Below are positions 18,083 to 27,736 of a stretch of DNA of 64,000 nt, piece after piece; within the stretch, counting starts at the first letter, position 1; the number at the start of each line of letters is the position of its first letter. The notes below the pieces were generated by a model, which searched no databases, was not told the DNA's origin, and saw only the letters and a list, made by a program, of their open reading frames with translations. Where the stretch lies: the NCBI RefSeq assembly GCF_004364635.1, contig NZ_SOAX01000002.1:248001-312000 (forward strand), given 5' to 3'. This DNA comes from Halospina denitrificans. Its GTDB lineage: Bacteria > Pseudomonadota > Gammaproteobacteria > Pseudomonadales > Oleiphilaceae. A program made the position numbers and the translations under genes.

Positions 18083-19118
18083 CGCGGCGTCGCTTCTGCT
18101 CATAAAGGTTCTGCTCAGCGTGGCGCAACAGGCTGCGGGAATCGTTCATGCCCGGCTGCTCATTGCCCGCCGCGCCCAGGCTGAACGCAACCGGGATACT
18201 GGCGTTTCCCCACTCAAGGTGTTGAACCTCGATATGCTCCTGAAGGCGTTCGCCGATGTAGGTGGCATCCGCGACCGTCTGATTGGGCAGCACCACGACG
18301 AACTCATCCCCCGCAAACCGGAAAACGCTGTCATCAGCGCGGAGCAGGTGCTGGAGGGAGTCAGCAAGCAAACAGAGATAGGCATCGCCGCATTCGTGAC
18401 CGTAATGGTCATTCACCTGCTTGAATCCATCACAGTCGATGAACAGCAGCGACAGAGGCATGTGGTATCGCCGGGAGCGGCTGAGTTCCTTCCGGAGGAC
18501 GGTTTCCATCTCACGGCGGTTGCGAAGCCCCGTCAGCGCGTCCCGGGTGGCAAGGCGCTTGAGCTGCTCACGGGCATGGACAGAATCCAGGCCTATGGAG
18601 GCCTTGACCGCCAACTGCTCCAGGAAGAACGCATCCATATCCGGTTGATAGCGCCCCGCCTTGCTGGTCCCCAGGATCAGACCACCCACCAGGCGGTCAT
18701 CCATGACCAGCGGCAGTATCGCCATGGACTTGATGGTTTCACGCCAGGCGGACGGAATCAGCCGCCGGTAAGGCTGCGCGTCCTTAACCAGCACAGGCTT
18801 GTGACTTCCCTGCGTCAGGTGCAGGTAATCCCTGGTCTCGCCACGCAGAATCAAGCTGAGCGCCCCGTTCTCGCTCAGCAGCTCGAGCAGATTGTCATTG
18901 GCTTCAATATCCGTCAGAACCAGCCATACTTCTTCCAGATGGAAGCGCTCCCGCACGCGATCCACGAGGCAGTCCACAAAAGTGGCGCAGTCGCGGAGTC
19001 GCATGATCTCGGTTTCAATCTCAAACAGGGTGCGGGCAATCCGTTCGTTGTGACGGGCATGTTCGAGGAGCGCGTCCAATGAGATGTGGTCCGGGTACTG
19101 CTGAAAGGCTTCCGGCAT
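18030..19118 (-). CDS. Diguanylate cyclase with DUF484/GAF-like sensor
   Basis: 362 residues. Residues 1-180 resemble DUF484/GAF sensors (a helical start, then VDRVRERFHLEEVWLVLTD and SMAILPLVMDDRLVGGLILG); 185-345 are a GGDEF domain with RDALTGLRNRRE and the signature RFAGDEFVVVL. The first glycine is alanine, a substitution seen in active enzymes, and the inhibitory I-site RxxD (R260-D263) is present five residues before it, so it should make c-di-GMP under product control. No membrane segment: cytosolic. Tail-to-tail with the AraC gene, with overlapping ends. Confidence 0.88.
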   Translation of the reverse strand: MPEAFQQYPDHISLDALLEHARHNERIARTLFEIETEIMRLRDCATFVDCLVDRVRERFHLEEVWLVLTDIEANDNLLELLSENGALSLILRGETRDYLHLTQGSHKPVLVKDAQPYRRLIPSAWRETIKSMAILPLVMDDRLVGGLILGTSKAGRYQPDMDAFFLEQLAVKASIGLDSVHAREQLKRLATRDALTGLRNRREMETVLRKELSRSRRYHMPLSLLFIDCDGFKQVNDHYGHECGDAYLCLLADSLQHLLRADDSVFRFAGDEFVVVLPNQTVADATYIGERLQEHIEVQHLEWGNASIPVAFSLGAAGNEQPGMNDSRSLLRHAEQNLYEQKRRRANADLPDRHQASAPSTS

Positions 19119-19285
19119 GGTCCGTCTGATCCTTTTTTATTATTGACCCATCCGGTCACAGATCGTTTGGTAGAGACAATACCATGTCTCCACAGAACCG
19201 TCAGCGCTCCCACCATCCAACAGGATCACAGACCCGGCAATCCAGTTCAGCACCAAGGCTGCTATGCCGCTCCACCACCCCAAAA

Positions 19286-19301
19286 TGTGACACGCGTCAC
19301 A
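19286..19301. promoter_or_regulatory. CRP/Vfr-type binding site
   Basis: TGTGACACGCGTCACA fits the consensus TGTGA-N6-TCACA exactly. It is 167 bp from the cyclase start and 314 bp from the outer-membrane protein start; which one it controls is not decided by the sequence. Confidence 0.65.
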
Positions 19302-19350
19302 TGTAAAGCACTGTATACAAAACCCAACCCGCCGGTAACAGACTCAATCT

Positions 19351-19364
19351 TTGATATATGTCAA
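19351..19364. promoter_or_regulatory. FNR/ANR-type binding site
   Basis: TTGATATATGTCAA matches TTGAT-N4-ATCAA at nine of ten positions. Its centre is 64 bp from that of the CRP-like site. Confidence 0.5.
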
Positions 19365-19614
19365 AAAATAAGTAGCTGAATACCGGAAAAGATTCAGAGT
19401 GGTTTGGCGATTTTTAACAAAATCAGTCACCTCTTTTGCCATTACTGACATCGGGATGCTGTCAGCAGGGCCAAATTAATTATCGAAAGGCTTTGTACAA
19501 TTGAAACTGTAACAATCTGTAATGAGTGAGAGACGTCACACACCAGCGCTCTGGTTTCTCCATACGCAGACCTCTTTCACTCGGCTCACTAACAAATCCT
19601 TTCAAGGAGCCAGA

Positions 19615-20961
19615 ATGTCCAGCAGTTCAAATACCCGTTGTGGCAGCGCTCTCGCCAAAACCATCCTTGCAGCCAGTCTCGGGCTACCAGCGGCGGCATC
19701 CGCAAGCATGGGCAACCTTGGCACCAGTTACGGCCTCTTTCCGGAAGACCTGGCAACCGCCCAGGCTCTTTCCATGTTCAACTCCCAGGTCTCAGCAACC
19801 TATTACAACCCGGCTGCCCTGGTGAAGGACGAGCGGGGGGAGCTGACCCAGGCGATTCTGCACGCGGAACAGGAACTGAGAGCCGAGCGAGCTGACGCTG
19901 ACAGCGACGTGATGTCCGATGACCCCAGCCAGAGCGTCCTGATTGGCATGAAGACCAATGTTGGCTCTCTGCTCCAGTCCGGCCATCCGATTCATCTTGG
20001 CTTCGTCGCCGGTGTTGAAAAATACGGCAAGGAAATGCTTGCTTTTGGCTCCGAGTCTTCAGAGACCGGGCAGTACATGCGCTACGGGCGTGAGCCGCTG
20101 TTCCTTTCCCTGGGAGCGGGTACCCGGATCTGGCGCGGCATAAGCGCAGGCGCTGCATCACGCATCACCCTGGATGCCGCAGCCTCCCTGAACGCCACCT
20201 CCACGCTCGGCGGAGAGACTGAGCAAGAAGAACTCACCGTGGAAGCGGAACCCAACATCCGCTCCATCGTTGGGCTGACCCTCAACTGGGAAGATACCTT
20301 CTGCCCGGACAACGGCTGCTTCCTCAGTGGCTTTGAGAGCGCGCTCAGCTTCCGGAACAGCTCCGCATCCTCCACCTCCGTGCAGTCGAACATCATCGTG
20401 AAGCAGACGATTCCTGACCCGGGTCTGAGCCTTGGGGTATCCACGATTGATTCCTATCAACCGGAGATCTATGCCTTCGGAACCCAGTATAAGGGGGACG
20501 GCTGGCGCGCCGGTTTCACCGTGGAGCAACGCAACTGGTCCGGCCTCGAAGACGAGCTTGAGTCCGACACCATCAAGGACCAGCAGGACGCCTCCGGCAG
20601 CACACCACTGACAGCGGAATTCCAGGATACCGTGGTTCCCCGGATTGGTGGTGAGATGGATCTTTTTGGCCACTTCAGCCTGCTGGGCGGCCTCGCCTAC
20701 GAGGAATCACCGCTTGAGAGCACGCGCACCCCGAAGCTCAACTACATCGACAATGACCGGATCATTGCCGGGCTGGGCCTCAGTGGCACCTATAAGCGGA
20801 CGCGTTTCTTCCGGTACCCCGTCAGGTTTGATATCGGTTACCAGTATCAGCAACTGCAGGAGCGTGACTTCACAATCGAAGATGGTAACGGCAACACACA
20901 GCCAGTCACTGCAGATGGCGATATCCACGTCGTCAGTGGCTCCATCACACTGAAGTTCTAA
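19615..20961 (+). CDS. Outer-membrane beta-barrel protein, FadL/OmpP1-like
   Basis: 448 residues with a signal peptide (ALAKTILAASLGLPAAASA) and alternating-residue strands ending in SGSITLKF, a typical barrel C-terminus with terminal Phe. The conserved NPAALV near the start (SATYYNPAALV) recalls the FadL family of hydrophobic-substrate channels. The ATG at 19615 is fixed by AAGGAG seven bases upstream; the frame is open further upstream. It is followed after 14 bp by a large Ig-like lipoprotein, so the two probably form one envelope unit. The substrate is unknown; hydrocarbons or fatty acids are possible from family only. Confidence 0.75.
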   Translation: MSSSSNTRCGSALAKTILAASLGLPAAASASMGNLGTSYGLFPEDLATAQALSMFNSQVSATYYNPAALVKDERGELTQAILHAEQELRAERADADSDVMSDDPSQSVLIGMKTNVGSLLQSGHPIHLGFVAGVEKYGKEMLAFGSESSETGQYMRYGREPLFLSLGAGTRIWRGISAGAASRITLDAAASLNATSTLGGETEQEELTVEAEPNIRSIVGLTLNWEDTFCPDNGCFLSGFESALSFRNSSASSTSVQSNIIVKQTIPDPGLSLGVSTIDSYQPEIYAFGTQYKGDGWRAGFTVEQRNWSGLEDELESDTIKDQQDASGSTPLTAEFQDTVVPRIGGEMDLFGHFSLLGGLAYEESPLESTRTPKLNYIDNDRIIAGLGLSGTYKRTRFFRYPVRFDIGYQYQQLQERDFTIEDGNGNTQPVTADGDIHVVSGSITLKF

Positions 20962-20975
20962 GCGGAGATCATGCC

Positions 20976-23900
20976 ATGAAACAACAATATTCCCTGGCTC
21001 TGCTTCCATTGCTGATTCTTGCGGGCTGCAACGGCGAAGAGCAGTCCGTTGAAAGCACGAGCAGCGGCTATCTGAGCTACTCCTACCCCACCGATGGCCA
21101 GAGTGGTGTGAGCCCCGAAGCCGACGTGGTGATGCGGTTCTCCCATGCCATTACGGATGAGGAGGCCGACAGCAAGATCCAGCTCATGAAGGATGGCCAG
21201 GAAGTGGGCTATTCGCTGAAAAAAGTGGATGGCGACCGCAGCCTGGTATTGAGCCCGGACGACGGGCTGGAAGCCAAAGCTGAGTACACCGTAACCTTTG
21301 CCGACCCGCTTTCCGGCGCGGATGGCGTCTCCTTTGATACCCCCAACGCGGAAGGTGAGCCGGGCATCCAGTTCGCAACCCGGACGCTGTTTGACGGACC
21401 GAACAACCAGGTGGAGGCGAGTGATTCCTTTGAAGTCGCTTCCACCGTGCCACTGCCGGACAGCCAGAAGAACCAGCCCGGTGACTTTGGCACAATGAAC
21501 TTCTCCACCTTCCGGCTGAAAACCACCCACCCTGTGCACCCGCAGTGGCAAGACCAGGGTGGCAGCGTTGAGCTGACGGACAGCAGCGGTGAGCCGGTTG
21601 ATGCGAAGGTAATCATCCGGGGCAACAGCATTACGGTTGATCCCTGTGTCACGGAGACACTTGCCGGATGCGGCAGCAAAGAGGACGTGCTTGAGGCGGG
21701 CGAAACCTACACGCTGAGCCTTGATAACCTGCCAAGTAAGACCAATGGTGATCAGACGCTAAGCCAGGAGTTCAAGTACACGCCCCGCGACACCGCTCCG
21801 ACCGTGGTTGCGGAACAGGTTAATGTGGATTCCGGGCTGGCAAGCGGCGAAAGCCAGGAGCAGGCCACCAGATCCGTCCTGAACGGCCAGATCATCAACG
21901 GGGTAACCCTGAACTCAGTGCTGCAGGGCGTGACTGACACCTCCCAGCAGACCGGCTCCCTGTTTGCAGAGCTTGGCTACGCGCCCTCGTTTGGTTCGGA
22001 CGAACCGCTGCCGCTGCGCATTCCGCGTAACAGCGTACTGCGCAGTACCAGCATTGACGTGAAGGTTGGCGGCAAGGTGCCCATCCTCAAAGCTCTACCT
22101 GACGGTGAGTTTGGCGAGCAGGAAACGACCGGTGACATCAAGGTCACAATGATCTCGGATGCAACCGGCTATCTCAGCCCCAACCCCTATACGGACAATG
22201 ATTCCGCCCCACGGCACGTCACCCTGTTCATGGACATCGCCATGAACACCGAAAGCGAACAACCCAACGCCGCCCTTTCCCAGGATCTGATGGGCGTGGA
22301 GCTGCGTGGTATTGCCCTGGTTCGTGATGGCGTGCTCACCATTGATGCGATTGGTGTGGTGGAGCCGGAACTACTGGGGCAGGAATACACGGATTCCACC
22401 ATCGCCTTCAATCTTGAAGCGGACCTCTCTGAGGACGCACCTACGGATGCTGCAGAGCTGCGCCCGGAAGACAACGAGCCTCCGGAGTTGATCAGCTGGA
22501 CTCCTGGCCCGGAAGATGCTGTACCCGATACAAGGCAGGATATGCAGCGGCCTGGCGATCCGGTGACCCTGAACTTCAACGAGCCTATTGATGGGGATTC
22601 GGTTGAGGAAGGGATCACGCTGTTTGCGGATGGCTCAGCAATTGAAGCTCTCAATACCAAGGTCGATGGCACGACAGTCACCATTAACCCGGAAGATGGT
22701 TTGAAGCACAATGTTGATTACAAGCTCAACATCAATAATCAATTGACAGACCTGGCCGGCAATGGAACCGGGATAGAACCGCTTATGTTCTCCCTGCCCT
22801 CAACACCCGAGTCAAACTCTGATCTGATTCCGGAACGTCCGCCTCTGGCCCTGACAACCTATCCGGGGTTTCCCTGTGAAACTGACCACTCGAATATGAA
22901 CCTGACTGAAGGCGTTCTTGGGCAATGCTTCGATGATAGCGATGAAGCTTACGACACGAATACTGAGATTGTGAGGGATATGTTGCCGGTGAGCACCATG
23001 CCAGCGGATCGGCCTATCACAGTTGTTTTTTCGCAATCGATGAATCTGGAGTCAATTCGGCTCGGTGAAACGTTCATTGTGGAAAAAGTAGAAGCCAATG
23101 CTGATGGCAAACCGGTGACGGAAGTCGGTGAGGGCGAGCTCGTATCCGGTCGTCTGGAGAAGAACAACCAGCGTATTCGCTTCTATCCTGACGAATCCTG
23201 GGAGGAGGGAAGCTTCTATCGCTACACCATGGCGTCCAATGCGGACCCTAACCCGGACACCTGTACGGAAAATCCCCCAAAGGCGGTGTGCGGTGCCAAC
23301 GATCTCGCTTTGAAAACAGATCTCCTTGAGGGACTCGATGATGGCGATGGCGCTAACGGTGAGGACCCTCTGGTGATCTATTTCGAGGGGGCCGAGCCCA
23401 AAGAGACGGTCTTTACGCCCCTGCGCAATCTGCCGATACGTGATACAAACTCGAACTTCCTGATAGATTGTAACCCCTCGGAAAACAGCGATGGGAATCG
23501 TGAATTTGATAACGACAACAACGACTGCCTAGAGCCTTTTGAAGCATCTCATCAAGGAAGTGATGAGGGCGGATGGGAACCTGCAGCGAATTCAACAAAA
23601 CTCCGTATCAGAGGGAATGAAACAAAAGGCGGAAGTCCTGCGCGTGTTGGGTGCCCTACACGAGAAACCTGCCCCCGCGATAAATTTATTCATCAGACTT
23701 ACGCCCTGAATACTGAGGTCAAAGGGCCAGGGACTTATGATCCTACTCCTGCTGATCCGAATAGTGGTGACGAAGTAGAAGGAATTCGAGTCCACCTTTA
23801 TCCAACCGCGCTTGCGACATCCTCGATTAGTGTTTTTGTGGACGCTACAAGTTTAGGTATAGGTGAACAGGAGTCTGTAACCAATACCCAGGTTCTCAGA

Positions 23901-24323
23901 ATGCGGTATGCGAAGGATGACCCGACCTGTAGTAGTGACTGTGAAAGAAGCTCGCTGATTCCCGGAGTCATAACGACAGGAGATGATGGTCAGCCGGTGT
24001 TCAGGACTCGGGTTGAACTGTTGCTTGATGCTCCGGACATGCTGATCCCCTTAAGTGGGAGTCATGACCTTTACGGGCGCCCATTTACTCTGGAGCTTAA
24101 AGGAGATATCACTTTCTTCGACGATGGGCGAATGCAAGTCGAGCAGTGGAATACAAATCTAGTTGGAGAGAATGATGAGCTATTGGTAACTGCTAACGCA
24201 GGTGGACTGGTTACCTTAGAGCTTCCACTTGAGATTCCAAAAGATGGTGCTTATCTCAACTTCATTTCCAATCCAGTGAAGGATTTACCTGGAGAGCTGA
24301 GACAGACAACATCCGAGCAGTAA
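20976..24323 (+). CDS. Large Ig-like domain lipoprotein
   Basis: 1115 residues with a lipoprotein signal (LLPLLILAGC; lipidated Cys18). At least three Big_5-type bacterial Ig-like domains are visible, at about residues 30-130, 155-270 and 500-610, with patterns like VVMRFSHAITDEEAD, PVTLNFNEPIDGDSV and LTDLAGNGTG. Later regions carry several cysteine pairs (CPTRETCP, CSSDCE). It is probably anchored in the outer membrane and works with the barrel protein 14 bp upstream. Base composition changes inside the gene: from about 22700 onward it is clearly poorer in G and C and uses rarer codons. Role unknown. Confidence 0.8.
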   Translation: MKQQYSLALLPLLILAGCNGEEQSVESTSSGYLSYSYPTDGQSGVSPEADVVMRFSHAITDEEADSKIQLMKDGQEVGYSLKKVDGDRSLVLSPDDGLEAKAEYTVTFADPLSGADGVSFDTPNAEGEPGIQFATRTLFDGPNNQVEASDSFEVASTVPLPDSQKNQPGDFGTMNFSTFRLKTTHPVHPQWQDQGGSVELTDSSGEPVDAKVIIRGNSITVDPCVTETLAGCGSKEDVLEAGETYTLSLDNLPSKTNGDQTLSQEFKYTPRDTAPTVVAEQVNVDSGLASGESQEQATRSVLNGQIINGVTLNSVLQGVTDTSQQTGSLFAELGYAPSFGSDEPLPLRIPRNSVLRSTSIDVKVGGKVPILKALPDGEFGEQETTGDIKVTMISDATGYLSPNPYTDNDSAPRHVTLFMDIAMNTESEQPNAALSQDLMGVELRGIALVRDGVLTIDAIGVVEPELLGQEYTDSTIAFNLEADLSEDAPTDAAELRPEDNEPPELISWTPGPEDAVPDTRQDMQRPGDPVTLNFNEPIDGDSVEEGITLFADGSAIEALNTKVDGTTVTINPEDGLKHNVDYKLNINNQLTDLAGNGTGIEPLMFSLPSTPESNSDLIPERPPLALTTYPGFPCETDHSNMNLTEGVLGQCFDDSDEAYDTNTEIVRDMLPVSTMPADRPITVVFSQSMNLESIRLGETFIVEKVEANADGKPVTEVGEGELVSGRLEKNNQRIRFYPDESWEEGSFYRYTMASNADPNPDTCTENPPKAVCGANDLALKTDLLEGLDDGDGANGEDPLVIYFEGAEPKETVFTPLRNLPIRDTNSNFLIDCNPSENSDGNREFDNDNNDCLEPFEASHQGSDEGGWEPAANSTKLRIRGNETKGGSPARVGCPTRETCPRDKFIHQTYALNTEVKGPGTYDPTPADPNSGDEVEGIRVHLYPTALATSSISVFVDATSLGIGEQESVTNTQVLRMRYAKDDPTCSSDCERSSLIPGVITTGDDGQPVFRTRVELLLDAPDMLIPLSGSHDLYGRPFTLELKGDITFFDDGRMQVEQWNTNLVGENDELLVTANAGGLVTLELPLEIPKDGAYLNFISNPVKDLPGELRQTTSEQ

Positions 24324-24330
24324 CCGATCA

Positions 24331-24354
24331 GGCCAGCCTCCGAGCTGGCCTTTT
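24331..24354 (+). terminator. Terminator of the barrel-lipoprotein operon
   Basis: Stem GGCCAGC (24331-24337) with GCTGGCC (24344-24350), six-base loop, then TTTT. Confidence 0.8.
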
Positions 24355-24378
24355 CATTGAACTCCCGCACAAAACCGC

Positions 24379-24407
24379 TTGACGAAACCCTCACCAATCC
24401 TTATTAT
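24379..24407 (+). promoter_or_regulatory. Promoter of the initiator tRNA gene
   Basis: TTGACG (24379-24384) and TATTAT (24402-24407) with an ideal 17-base spacer; the transcript would begin near 24413. Confidence 0.75.
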
Positions 24408-24458
24408 TCGCACCACATCGCAGGCAGGGCACGAAGCCCTACAGCAGCGATACATTGA

Positions 24459-24535
<77 letters not shown>

Positions 24536-24541
24536 GATTTC

Positions 24542-24579
24542 AAAAAGGCAGATCAGTTCGTTACTGGTCTGCCTTTTTT
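24542..24579 (+). terminator. Terminator of the tRNA gene
   Basis: Fifteen-base stem (24542-24556 with 24564-24578, one G-U pair) running into six T residues. Confidence 0.9.
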
Positions 24580-24660
24580 GCGTTCAGGGCTTCTTCAAAG
24601 CTCTGTGACACAGTTGTGACAAAACCGTGACGCGCTGGAGCGAGAACGCACGGGATCGAT

Positions 24661-26187
24661 TCAGGCGCTGCGCCGCGGGGATGCCTCGCCCCTCACCTCT
24701 ACACAGTCGCGGTTTCCCAGGTACCGCTCCAGGCTGACAACATTCTGCTCGGAGACATACAGGCCCTGCTTGGTGCGACGCCAGAGGACGTCCTCCGCAG
24801 TCATCGCCCACTCCTGCTCAACCAGGTAGTCCACTTCGGCTGCATACAGGTTGCCGCCAAAACAGTGCCCCAGGTCCTCCATGCACTCGCAGCCTGTCAG
24901 GATACCGTAGGAAAGCGTGCCGTAGGTTCGCACAAAGCGCTTGACCAACCCATTGTCCAGCCAGGGGAAATCCTCCCTGAGTTGCTTTTCGAGCGCTTCA
25001 TGGCCACTGAAATCACCCCCCGGCAATGCGGCGTTCTTTGTCCATGCCTCTCCCGCTTTCGGGAAAAACTGACACAGCTTATTGGTTGCCGCCTCGGCAA
25101 GCTTTCTGTAAGTCGTAAGCTTGCCGCCAAACACGGAGATCAAAGGAGCCTGATCCTGGCTGACCTCAAAGCTGTAATCCCGGGAGGCTTTCTTAGCATC
25201 ACCTCCTTCGTCATCCATCAATGGACGGACGCCGGAGTAGGACCAGATGACTTCTTCGGGCTTCAGCTGGCGCTTGAAATGATCATTGACGATATCGAGC
25301 AGGTACTCGATTTCTTCCGGTGAAATCCTGGCATTGTTGGGATCGCCCTCGTATTCAACATCCGTCGTACCGATCAGCGAAAATTCATCCTCGTAAGGGA
25401 TGACGAACACGATACGTTCATCTTCATTCTGAAGAATATAGGCTTCCTGATCCTTGTTGAGTCGGGGCACAACGATGTGACTGCCCTTCACCATCCGGAT
25501 CGTTTTCGGCGCCTTCATCCCCAGGGAATCCCCGAACAGGCTGCTCACCCAGGGTCCTGCGGCATTGATGACCACTTTGCTTGAAACCACCCATTCATCA
25601 TTGCTGCACCTATCACGCAGCCTGACCTGCCACTCACGCTCGCCCCGCTCTGCCTGTACACACTTGGTGCGGGTCATAATCGTTGCCCCGCACTGTTGGG
25701 CTTTTTTCGCGGCGAGCACCACCAGTCGCGCGTCGTCAGCCCAGCCATCAGAGTATTCAAACCCCTTAACGATATCCGGCTTCAGTGGGTCCGAGCTTCC
25801 AAATGTTATTGAGCGCGAACCCGGCAACATTTCCCGCTTGGCCAGATGGTCATAAAGAAACAAGCCAGAGCGGATCAACCATGCCGGGCGCAGATGCGAG
25901 CGGTGCGGTAGATGAAAGCGCAAAGGCCACATGATGTGCGGCGCGTTGCGCAGCAGTGACTCGCGCTCTCCCAGGGCTTCCCTGACGAGCCGGAATTCAT
26001 AGTGCTCCAGATAGCGAAGCCCACCATGAATCAGCTTGCTGCTGCTGGAAGACGTTGCGGATGCCAGGTCATTCATTTCACACAACAGAACCCGCAGTCC
26101 CCTGCCCGCCGCATCCATGGCGATACCGGCGCCGTTGACGCCTCCACCAACGACAACGACGTCAAAGGTTTCACGGTCCGTAATCAT
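24661..26187 (-). CDS. glpD: Aerobic glycerol-3-phosphate dehydrogenase
   Basis: Oxidises sn-glycerol-3-phosphate to dihydroxyacetone phosphate and feeds electrons to quinone at the inner membrane. 508 residues; FAD motif FDVVVVGGGVNGAGIAMDAA at the N-terminus, TSSSSSKLIHGGLRYLEH, VIPYEDEFSLIGTTDVEY and SVFGGKLTTYRKLAE, all close to classic GlpD. ATG 26187 is chosen because AGGAGAAG lies seven bases upstream; an in-frame ATG at 26208 would add seven residues. It is a single-gene unit with a candidate GlpR operator in front; no glpF, glpK or glpR lies next to it. Confidence 0.95.
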   Translation of the reverse strand: MITDRETFDVVVVGGGVNGAGIAMDAAGRGLRVLLCEMNDLASATSSSSSKLIHGGLRYLEHYEFRLVREALGERESLLRNAPHIMWPLRFHLPHRSHLRPAWLIRSGLFLYDHLAKREMLPGSRSITFGSSDPLKPDIVKGFEYSDGWADDARLVVLAAKKAQQCGATIMTRTKCVQAERGEREWQVRLRDRCSNDEWVVSSKVVINAAGPWVSSLFGDSLGMKAPKTIRMVKGSHIVVPRLNKDQEAYILQNEDERIVFVIPYEDEFSLIGTTDVEYEGDPNNARISPEEIEYLLDIVNDHFKRQLKPEEVIWSYSGVRPLMDDEGGDAKKASRDYSFEVSQDQAPLISVFGGKLTTYRKLAEAATNKLCQFFPKAGEAWTKNAALPGGDFSGHEALEKQLREDFPWLDNGLVKRFVRTYGTLSYGILTGCECMEDLGHCFGGNLYAAEVDYLVEQEWAMTAEDVLWRRTKQGLYVSEQNVVSLERYLGNRDCVEVRGEASPRRSA

Positions 26188-26530
26188 CCTTGTCTTCTCC
26201 TGGCGCAATTCAAAAGAACACGGCTTCTCTCGTGCTCACTTTCCGCTTTCCGGTCCCGGGATTGATTCGGCGTCAGTATGTGAAAGCCCCTTATGTTCGT
26301 AAAGGCGTATTTCGAATGCACTCGACAGTTCCCGACGAAATATTGCTATGAATGTGAGGCTCGCCGACACCAGGATGTCACAGGACGCGCGGGGCGACAG
26401 GCGGCTATTCAGCAACAGTCTACCTTTGACATCCCCATTTTCAGAAACTTATGCGGCTCACCAGGAAGTTACCTTGTCTCGACTCACTGACTGGGCGACA
26501 ATCCCGCTTTTGCGCGCAAGAGTCTCATCC
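26188..26530. other. 343-bp divergent interval between glpD and the TraB gene
   Basis: Holds the glpD promoter region. The frame of the TraB-family gene stays open from 26348, but the upstream part has no family similarity, so I treat it as leader. Confidence 0.5.
26275..26311 (-). promoter_or_regulatory. glpD promoter with candidate GlpR operator
   Basis: On the minus strand TTTACG (26298-26303) and CATACT (26275-26280) have a 17-base spacer. Overlapping the -35, plus-strand positions 26292-26311 read TATGTTCGTA then AAGGCGTATT; the first half matches nine of ten positions of the E. coli GlpR half-site WATGTTCGWT, the second about six of ten. Confidence 0.45.
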
Positions 26531-27736
26531 ATGGCAGGCACCGAACAGACCGGCCCCCGGGCAGTTGTTGAGCATCACGGCACCACCTTTACCCTCGTAG
26601 GAACGGCCCATGTGTCCAAGGCTTCTGCCGATGAGGTCTCGGAACTGATCCGTTCCGGTGAGTACGATGCCGTCGCCCTGGAACTCTGCGACTCCCGTTA
26701 CGAGAACCTCTCCAACCCGGACCGCATGGCCTCCATGGATCTTTTCCAGGTGATCCGCGAGGGCCGGGCCGGTATGGTGGCCGCCAACCTGGCCATGAGC
26801 GCCTTCCAGCAGCGCGTTGCCGAACAGTCCGGCATCGAACCGGGCGCGGAGATGCGCGCCGCCCTGCACGAAGCTGAGGTGGCGGGCCTGCCGGTGAGCA
26901 TGGTGGATCGGGATATCGGCACTACCCTGAAACGGGTCTGGCGCAATGTCTCCTGGTGGCAGCGAATGCAGCTGGGCAGCGGCCTCTTTGCGAGCCTGAT
27001 CACACGCGAGACAGTCAGCCCCGAGAGCATTGAACAGCTGAAGGAAGGCGACGTCCTCGAATCCACCTTCGCCGAGTTCGCGGAACAGTCCGAAAAACTC
27101 TATGAGCCGCTCATCACCGAGCGCGACCGCTACATGGCCCTGAGGCTCATGGAGGACATGGCCGACAAGGGCTACCGAAACGTGCTGGTGGTTATCGGTG
27201 CCGGGCACCTGAAAGGCCTGCGCGCCCATCTGGAAGGCGAAAACGCCACAAACCCGGCGGCAGAGCGCGAAGCGCTTGATACCATTCCACCGGGGAGCCG
27301 CTTTTTCCAGTACCTTCCCTGGATTGTGGCGGCATTGGTAATCGCCGGGTTTGCCATCGGCTTCAGCCGGGATACGGAACTGGGCATTCAACTGGTCACC
27401 GAATGGTTCCTGATCAATGGCGTGCTTTCCGCATTGGGCTCGGCGATTGCCCTGGCCCACCCCCTGACGATTATCGCAACCTTTCTTGCCGCGCCACTCA
27501 CCTCGCTCAACCCGACAATCGGGGCCGGTTTTGTTGCTGCCGGCGTGGAGCTGCTGGTTCGCCGCCCCAAGGTCGAGGATTTCTCAAACCTCAAACACGA
27601 CGTCGCAAACGTAAAAGGCTGGTGGCACAACCGGGTATCGCGCACCCTCATGATCTTTATTCTGGCATCTGTGGGCTCGGCGGCCGGCACCTACATTGCC
27701 GGGTTCCGGATCTTCGATCAGCTGGTCGGCGGGTAA
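26531..27736 (+). CDS. TraB/PrgY-family membrane protein
   Basis: 401 residues. The N-terminal domain has the TraB signatures [13 protein letters not shown] and [11 protein letters not shown], the latter near residue 235, whose conserved Gly/His residues are shared with TIKI-type metalloproteases. The C-terminal third has three to four membrane segments (for example [14 protein letters not shown] and [20 protein letters not shown]). In enterococci the related TraB/PrgY limits pheromone activity; in proteobacteria the role is unknown. The start at 26531 fits the family; ribosome site weak. Its last 19 bp overlap convergent rnhB. Confidence 0.75.
   Translation: MAGTEQTGPRAVVEHHGTTFTLVGTAHVSKASADEVSELIRSGEYDAVALELCDSRYENLSNPDRMASMDLFQVIREGRAGMVAANLAMSAFQQRVAEQSGIEPGAEMRAALHEAEVAGLPVSMVDRDIGTTLKRVWRNVSWWQRMQLGSGLFASLITRETVSPESIEQLKEGDVLESTFAEFAEQSEKLYEPLITERDRYMALRLMEDMADKGYRNVLVVIGAGHLKGLRAHLEGENATNPAAEREALDTIPPGSRFFQYLPWIVAALVIAGFAIGFSRDTELGIQLVTEWFLINGVLSALGSAIALAHPLTIIATFLAAPLTSLNPTIGAGFVAAGVELLVRRPKVEDFSNLKHDVANVKGWWHNRVSRTLMIFILASVGSAAGTYIAGFRIFDQLVGG

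Larger units (their letters stand above)
19119..19614. other. 496-bp regulatory interval
   Basis: Non-coding region between the divergent cyclase and outer-membrane protein genes. It contains the CRP-like and FNR-like sites listed separately. It is markedly richer in A and T than its flanks, especially 19310-19520. A small hairpin (19173-19178 with 19185-19190) is the only other structure I see. Confidence 0.6.
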
